Part shown: piece after piece, positions 41,559 to 43,888 of the stretch | Layout: the number at the start of each line of letters is the position of its first letter | Position numbering within the stretch: the first letter of the stretch is position 1 | Source of the DNA: CAWBCI01 sp963787195 | GTDB lineage: Bacteria > Bacteroidota > Bacteroidia > Bacteroidales > JAGOPY01 | Reading direction: 5' to 3' | NCBI GenBank assembly: GCA_963787195.1 | Contig: CAWBCI010000069.1 | Coordinates: 1-43,888, forward strand | DNA: 43,888 bases | Notes under the pieces: model-generated | Database searches by the model: none | What the model was told of the DNA's origin: nothing | The model's input: only the letters and a program-made list of their open reading frames with translations | Position numbers and translations under genes: made by a program

Positions 41559-41987
41559 TTATTGAATCATTTGTGATGAAATTACATTAAAATCATGCTG
41601 GTTGATTTCAAGGAAACCAAATCGAAAGGGGTAAGCCCATCTTTGCTTATTTCGAATGAAGTCTAAACTATTTATTAAAGGCAGAATAGAAATGTCTTTG
41701 CTTTCAAAAAAATCAATATTACGCCTTGATGGGCAAAAGTCCGGCGTCATTTGAAATTGATAAATTTCATCGTCTTTTACTTTACCAATCGCAGTAAACT
41801 CCTGACATTTTTCAGGTTCGCCGAAAGTTTCCTTTCCTGAATAGTAAACAACAAAATCGCCTTTATGCATACGCTTCAAAGGCGAAGCCTTACCATGACA
41901 AGCCTGTGCTATCCCCTCTGCAATACCGTTTTTAACATGGTCTTTGGAAGCAAGGATTATCCAATATTTCTGATTTCTATTACTCAT
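41559..41987 (-). CDS. EVE domain protein (PUA-like)
   Basis: Protein of 142 residues consisting of a single EVE/UPF0310 domain: YWIILASKDHVKNGIAEGIA near the start, GDFVVYYSGKETFGEP (about 43-58), FTAIGKVKDDEIYQ, and a C-terminal RWAYPFRFGFLEI. EVE domains bind modified bases or nucleic acid in known cases; the partner here is not visible. It is flanked at 12 and 3 bases by VOC and MarR genes, so it belongs to their operon. Confidence 0.85.
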   Translation of the reverse strand: MSNRNQKYWIILASKDHVKNGIAEGIAQACHGKASPLKRMHKGDFVVYYSGKETFGEPEKCQEFTAIGKVKDDEIYQFQMTPDFCPSRRNIDFFESKDISILPLINSLDFIRNKQRWAYPFRFGFLEINQHDFNVISSQMIQ

Positions 41988-41999
41988 CAGGATAAGCGT

Positions 42000-42362
42000 T
42001 TATCTTGGTTCTAAAAAAGTCAGTTTATAACCGTCCGGGTCTTTAACGTGAAGCGCTTTTCCAAAAGGCGTATCCATTATTATTCCTAATATCAAAACTC
42101 CTTTTTCTATGAAACGTGCTTGCAAATCCTCGATTTTTTCGTCTATTGCAAACCAAACCGAAACACCGTTTCCCAATTCTTTATTGTCCAGATTTTCGAG
42201 AGGTTTTCTAATGGCAAAGCTGGCTTCACCTTTGTTAAACATGAAAATAGCGGCATCAGGATTTTTCATTTCTGATAATTCAAACCCTAGTTTCTGAGTG
42301 TAAAACTCCTTGGAAATTTCTAAATCTCTCACTTGAAGAGATGCAAATTCTAATCGTCTCAT
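42000..42362 (-). CDS. VOC family (glyoxalase/dioxygenase-like) protein
   Basis: Protein of 120 residues with paired beta-alpha-beta-beta-beta modules: LEFASLQVRDLEISKEFYTQ at the start, FELSEMKNPDAAIFMF, VSVWFAIDEKIEDLQARF and the ending LHVKDPDGYKLTFLEPR, which holds the usual Glu metal ligand. The expected first His is replaced (Leu-Glu-Phe-Ala), so metal binding is uncertain; it may be a resistance-type binding protein. First gene of the operon. Confidence 0.85.
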   Translation of the reverse strand: MRRLEFASLQVRDLEISKEFYTQKLGFELSEMKNPDAAIFMFNKGEASFAIRKPLENLDNKELGNGVSVWFAIDEKIEDLQARFIEKGVLILGIIMDTPFGKALHVKDPDGYKLTFLEPR

Positions 42363-42384
42363 TTTATGATTGTTTTAATTTGTA

Positions 42385-42407
42385 GCCGCAAATATAATAT
42401 ATGCGAC
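42385..42407. promoter_or_regulatory. 23-bp palindrome, likely MarR operator
   Basis: GTCGCATATAT-T-ATATTTGCGGC on the minus strand: two 11-base arms match at nine positions around a central base. It covers the -7 element of the VOC-EVE-MarR promoter, the expected site for an autorepressing MarR protein. Confidence 0.6.
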
Positions 42408-42420
42408 AACAAAAAACAAA
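42389..42420 (-). promoter_or_regulatory. Promoter of the VOC-EVE-MarR operon
   Basis: TTTG (42420-42417), 20 bases, then TATATTTG (42396-42389) on the minus strand, 26 bases before the VOC ATG. Both boxes match the consensus. Confidence 0.6.
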
Positions 42421-42608
42421 TTTTTGATCAAATTTTTTTCTTTAATTAAAGGTTTTATCAATTGTTGGGGACAGTTATAGCAATACTGCTAGCACAGTGC
42501 AGCTATGGTGGGTGCCGAATTATTACATTAATATTTATTGATTTTCACTCAGCTTTTTTTAAATTTCTTGTCTTGGCTATAACCATGCGCGGAATGCACT
42601 AACTTTAG

Positions 42609-43023
42609 ATTAGTCGTTTATCTTATATATTTCTTTAAATTGCTGAATATAGATTGTATCTGTCTTCCTTGTATAAATTAATAAATTATTCATTTCCACA
42701 TCTCCAAAATCACAAACGCTGCTTGCAATTGTTCCATTGTTATTAATATTGGGACCATAAGTTTTAAATCCAAATGCATTTATCGATATTTTATTATCTG
42801 CAAAATATTTCCCTGTTATAAAAACGGTATCATTATAAGTATTTTTAAAATATATTTCAATGCTTATTATGTCACCGTTAATTTGATATTTACCAAGTTT
42901 GCTGAATGAAGAATTTGATGTTGAAAAATTGCATAAAAGCTCTGAATCAGAAGTGAGTATTATCTCATCAATTGGATAACATGAGCTGATGGTTTTCGCA
43001 AATAGAAAATCTTCCTGGTTTTT
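42609..43023 (-). pseudogene. Start-less gene remnant of unknown family
   Basis: The minus strand has about 138 consecutive sense codons up to a TAA at 42611-42609, giving protein-like sequence (KYQINGDIISIEIYFKNTYN, VCDFGDVEMNNLLIYTRKTD). No ATG, GTG or TTG stands at its head; the only in-frame ATG is close to the 3' end. The frame enters from an eight-A run next to a CCCGGG hairpin, and an in-frame stop lies about 80 bases further upstream. This looks like the 3' part of a secreted or surface beta-rich protein gene cut off or frameshifted at its 5' end. I do not recognise the family. Confidence 0.55.
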
Positions 43024-43031
43024 TTTAAATT

Positions 43032-43061
43032 CCCGGGCTACGACTGTAGAGGTAGCCCGGG
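43032..43061. repeat. Perfect 10-bp inverted repeat
   Basis: CCCGGGCTAC, 10-base spacer, GTAGCCCGGG; pairing continues outward with one mismatch. It lies between the gene remnant and the PLDc_N gene. The T-run is on the wrong side for a terminator of the minus-strand PLDc_N gene. Confidence 0.8.
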
Positions 43062-43121
43062 AAGTTGAAAGCCGGCAAATCGAAGCACTTTAATAAAGAA
43101 AAATAGTCCTATAAATGCCTG

Positions 43122-43346
43122 CTACCTGTTGAAATGGGGCTGGAAAACCCTCTTCTCTTTGCTTTTCAGATTTCTTCTTAACTGAAAATAAAATATGGGA
43201 CCTAAAATCGGGATGAATAGTACGATAATCAGCCAGATGATCCTCATGAACGGGTCCTTAAATCTCGACTTAACTATATCAACCAATGCCCAGAAGGTCA
43301 GTGCCAGCGTCAGTATACTTAATACTATAATTAAGTTGATTTCCAT
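43122..43346 (-). CDS. PLDc_N domain small membrane protein
   Basis: Protein of 74 residues with two transmembrane helices (about 4-24 and 35-54) and a basic C-terminal tail. The second helix (WLIIVLFIPILGPIFYF) and the linker DIVKSRFKDPFMRII fit the PLDc_N family (N-terminal domain of cardiolipin synthase-like proteins, here alone, without catalytic HKD motifs). Inner-membrane location is expected, function unknown. Start ATG at 43346; no clear promoter. Confidence 0.8.
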   Translation of the reverse strand: MEINLIIVLSILTLALTFWALVDIVKSRFKDPFMRIIWLIIVLFIPILGPIFYFQLRRNLKSKEKRVFQPHFNR

Positions 43347-43385
43347 GAGACAGATGTTTTGGTCAATAGTTTTTGATTTTTAAAT

Positions 43386-43560
43386 TTAATCAATGAGACT
43401 CAATTTTTTCAAGCGTAGCGAAGAAAAAATTCTTAGTCGAATTGATCCCGAAAAGACGAAGTCTTATTCGGGATCTGATGGGACTCAATTCTCCGTCTCT
43501 TGAGATGAATAAGAGATATTTCCTTAAGATACCCCGCTGCTTGCAGCGGGGTAGTTCATT
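43386..43560. repeat. Structured dispersed repeat, copy B (175 bp)
   Basis: Partner of 16841-17014. Its three inverted repeats are nearly perfect: AATTTTTTC/GAAAAAATT inside GACT/AGTC; GATCCCGAA-AAGAC/GTCTT-A-TTCGGGATC with one bulge; and ACCCCGCTGC-TT-GCAGCGGGGT, 10 pairs. The element ends GTAGTTCATT and directly abuts the stop codon of the outer-membrane protein gene. Its shape recalls REP sequences. Confidence 0.85.
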
Positions 43561-43888
43561 TAAAATCTATACGCTAAGGATAATAAAACCGAATTATTTG
43601 ACAAACCATAAGCAAATCCTGAAATATCACTTTTTACCTCTTCAGTACTATAGGTCTTTGTTTTGCTTGTCCCGGTCGTATAGGTGATCCCCGGCATTAT
43701 CTCTGCACCTATAACCAGTTTATCTTTCAAAACATAATTCAAACCGAACATCAGGTTTATGCCGGGCCGGTATGTTGTCTGATTATTTATTATGTCGTTA
43801 TCAGCTTCTGTTTTATCATCATGTTTATTTTTGGACATTGCATAACTGAATGAAATATCGGCCCCGTATCTTAATTCCAGGTTCCCGG
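43560..43888 (-). CDS. Outer-membrane beta-barrel protein, 3' end (partial)
   Basis: The last 108 codons of a gene that enters from beyond the window's right edge. The sequence alternates hydrophobic and polar residues in barrel strands (GNLELRYGADISFSYAM, PGINLMFGLNYVLKDKLVIG, ITYTTG, SVLLSLAYRF) with a charged loop (KNKHDDKTEADND) and ends in a C-terminal Phe, the BAM signal of outer-membrane barrels. A Met at 43838 is internal, not the start, since the frame stays open to the edge. Exact family unknown. Confidence 0.75.
   Translation of the reverse strand, partial: GNLELRYGADISFSYAMSKNKHDDKTEADNDIINNQTTYRPGINLMFGLNYVLKDKLVIGAEIMPGITYTTGTSKTKTYSTEEVKSDISGFAYGLSNNSVLLSLAYRF

Larger units (their letters stand above)
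42363..43121. other. Low-GC region with a gene remnant
   Basis: It holds the VOC operon promoter and palindrome, an inverted-repeat stretch (about 42463-42603), the start-less reading frame on the minus strand, the CCCGGGCTAC hairpin and then about 60 bases with nothing further seen before the PLDc_N gene. Confidence 0.6.

Noticed and set aside
43195..43383. Forward frame opposite the PLDc_N gene
   Set aside because: The minus-strand reading gives a recognisable PLDc_N domain with two helices; the forward frame has none.

Overview
This window looks like chromosomal DNA of a Bacteroidota bacterium, probably a Bacteroidales or Marinilabiliales relative. The clues are a secreted protein with a type IX secretion (T9SS) sorting domain, a GWxTD protein, DUF5606 and DUF2752/TM2 genes, AT-rich intergenic DNA, almost no Shine-Dalgarno signals, and repeated TAnnTTTG (-7) promoter elements, several with TTTG about 17-20 bases upstream. 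No rRNA, CRISPR array, prophage or transposase gene was seen.

Left part (1-16.5 kb): an FtsE-type ATPase; two overlapping glycosyltransferases; murB; a DUF2752-TM2 pair; pyrK-pyrD after a DUF5606 gene; purB followed by an MsbA-type ABC exporter; a T9SS cargo gene bracketed by 75-bp direct repeats; a GT2 glycosyltransferase; an LpxL-type acyltransferase; and a GWxTD protein. Envelope building (peptidoglycan, lipid A, glycans) and nucleotide synthesis dominate.

Middle (16.5-32.8 kb): two tRNA-Ser genes (TGA and CGA) flank one copy of a structured 175-bp repeat. A glycogen/alpha-glucan cluster follows: GH133-type debranching enzyme, GT4 synthase-like enzyme, GH57 enzyme, an atypical SDR, and a 1413-residue fusion of a GT3 glycogen synthase with a GT35 glucan phosphorylase. 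FabG, a secreted TapB-like protein, a membrane vWA-like protein and a Ste24-type M48 protease come next.

Right part (32.8-43.9 kb) is accessory in character. A TPR-transmembrane-HTH regulator precedes three tandem paralogous secreted proteins, each with exactly seven 16-17-residue solenoid-like repeats. They converge on an ECF sigma factor operon with two small membrane proteins. Then come a VOC-EVE-MarR operon with a palindrome over its promoter, a start-less gene remnant, a PLDc_N protein, the second 175-bp repeat copy and the 3' end of an outer-membrane beta-barrel gene.

The noncoding DNA is rich in low-complexity repeats built mostly on 7-bp units of several unrelated sequences. Two of these tracts start inside the last codons of genes and supply their stop codons. 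Together with a MITE-like element and the 175-bp triple-hairpin repeat they are the least ordinary DNA here; the seven-repeat protein array is the most interesting protein system.
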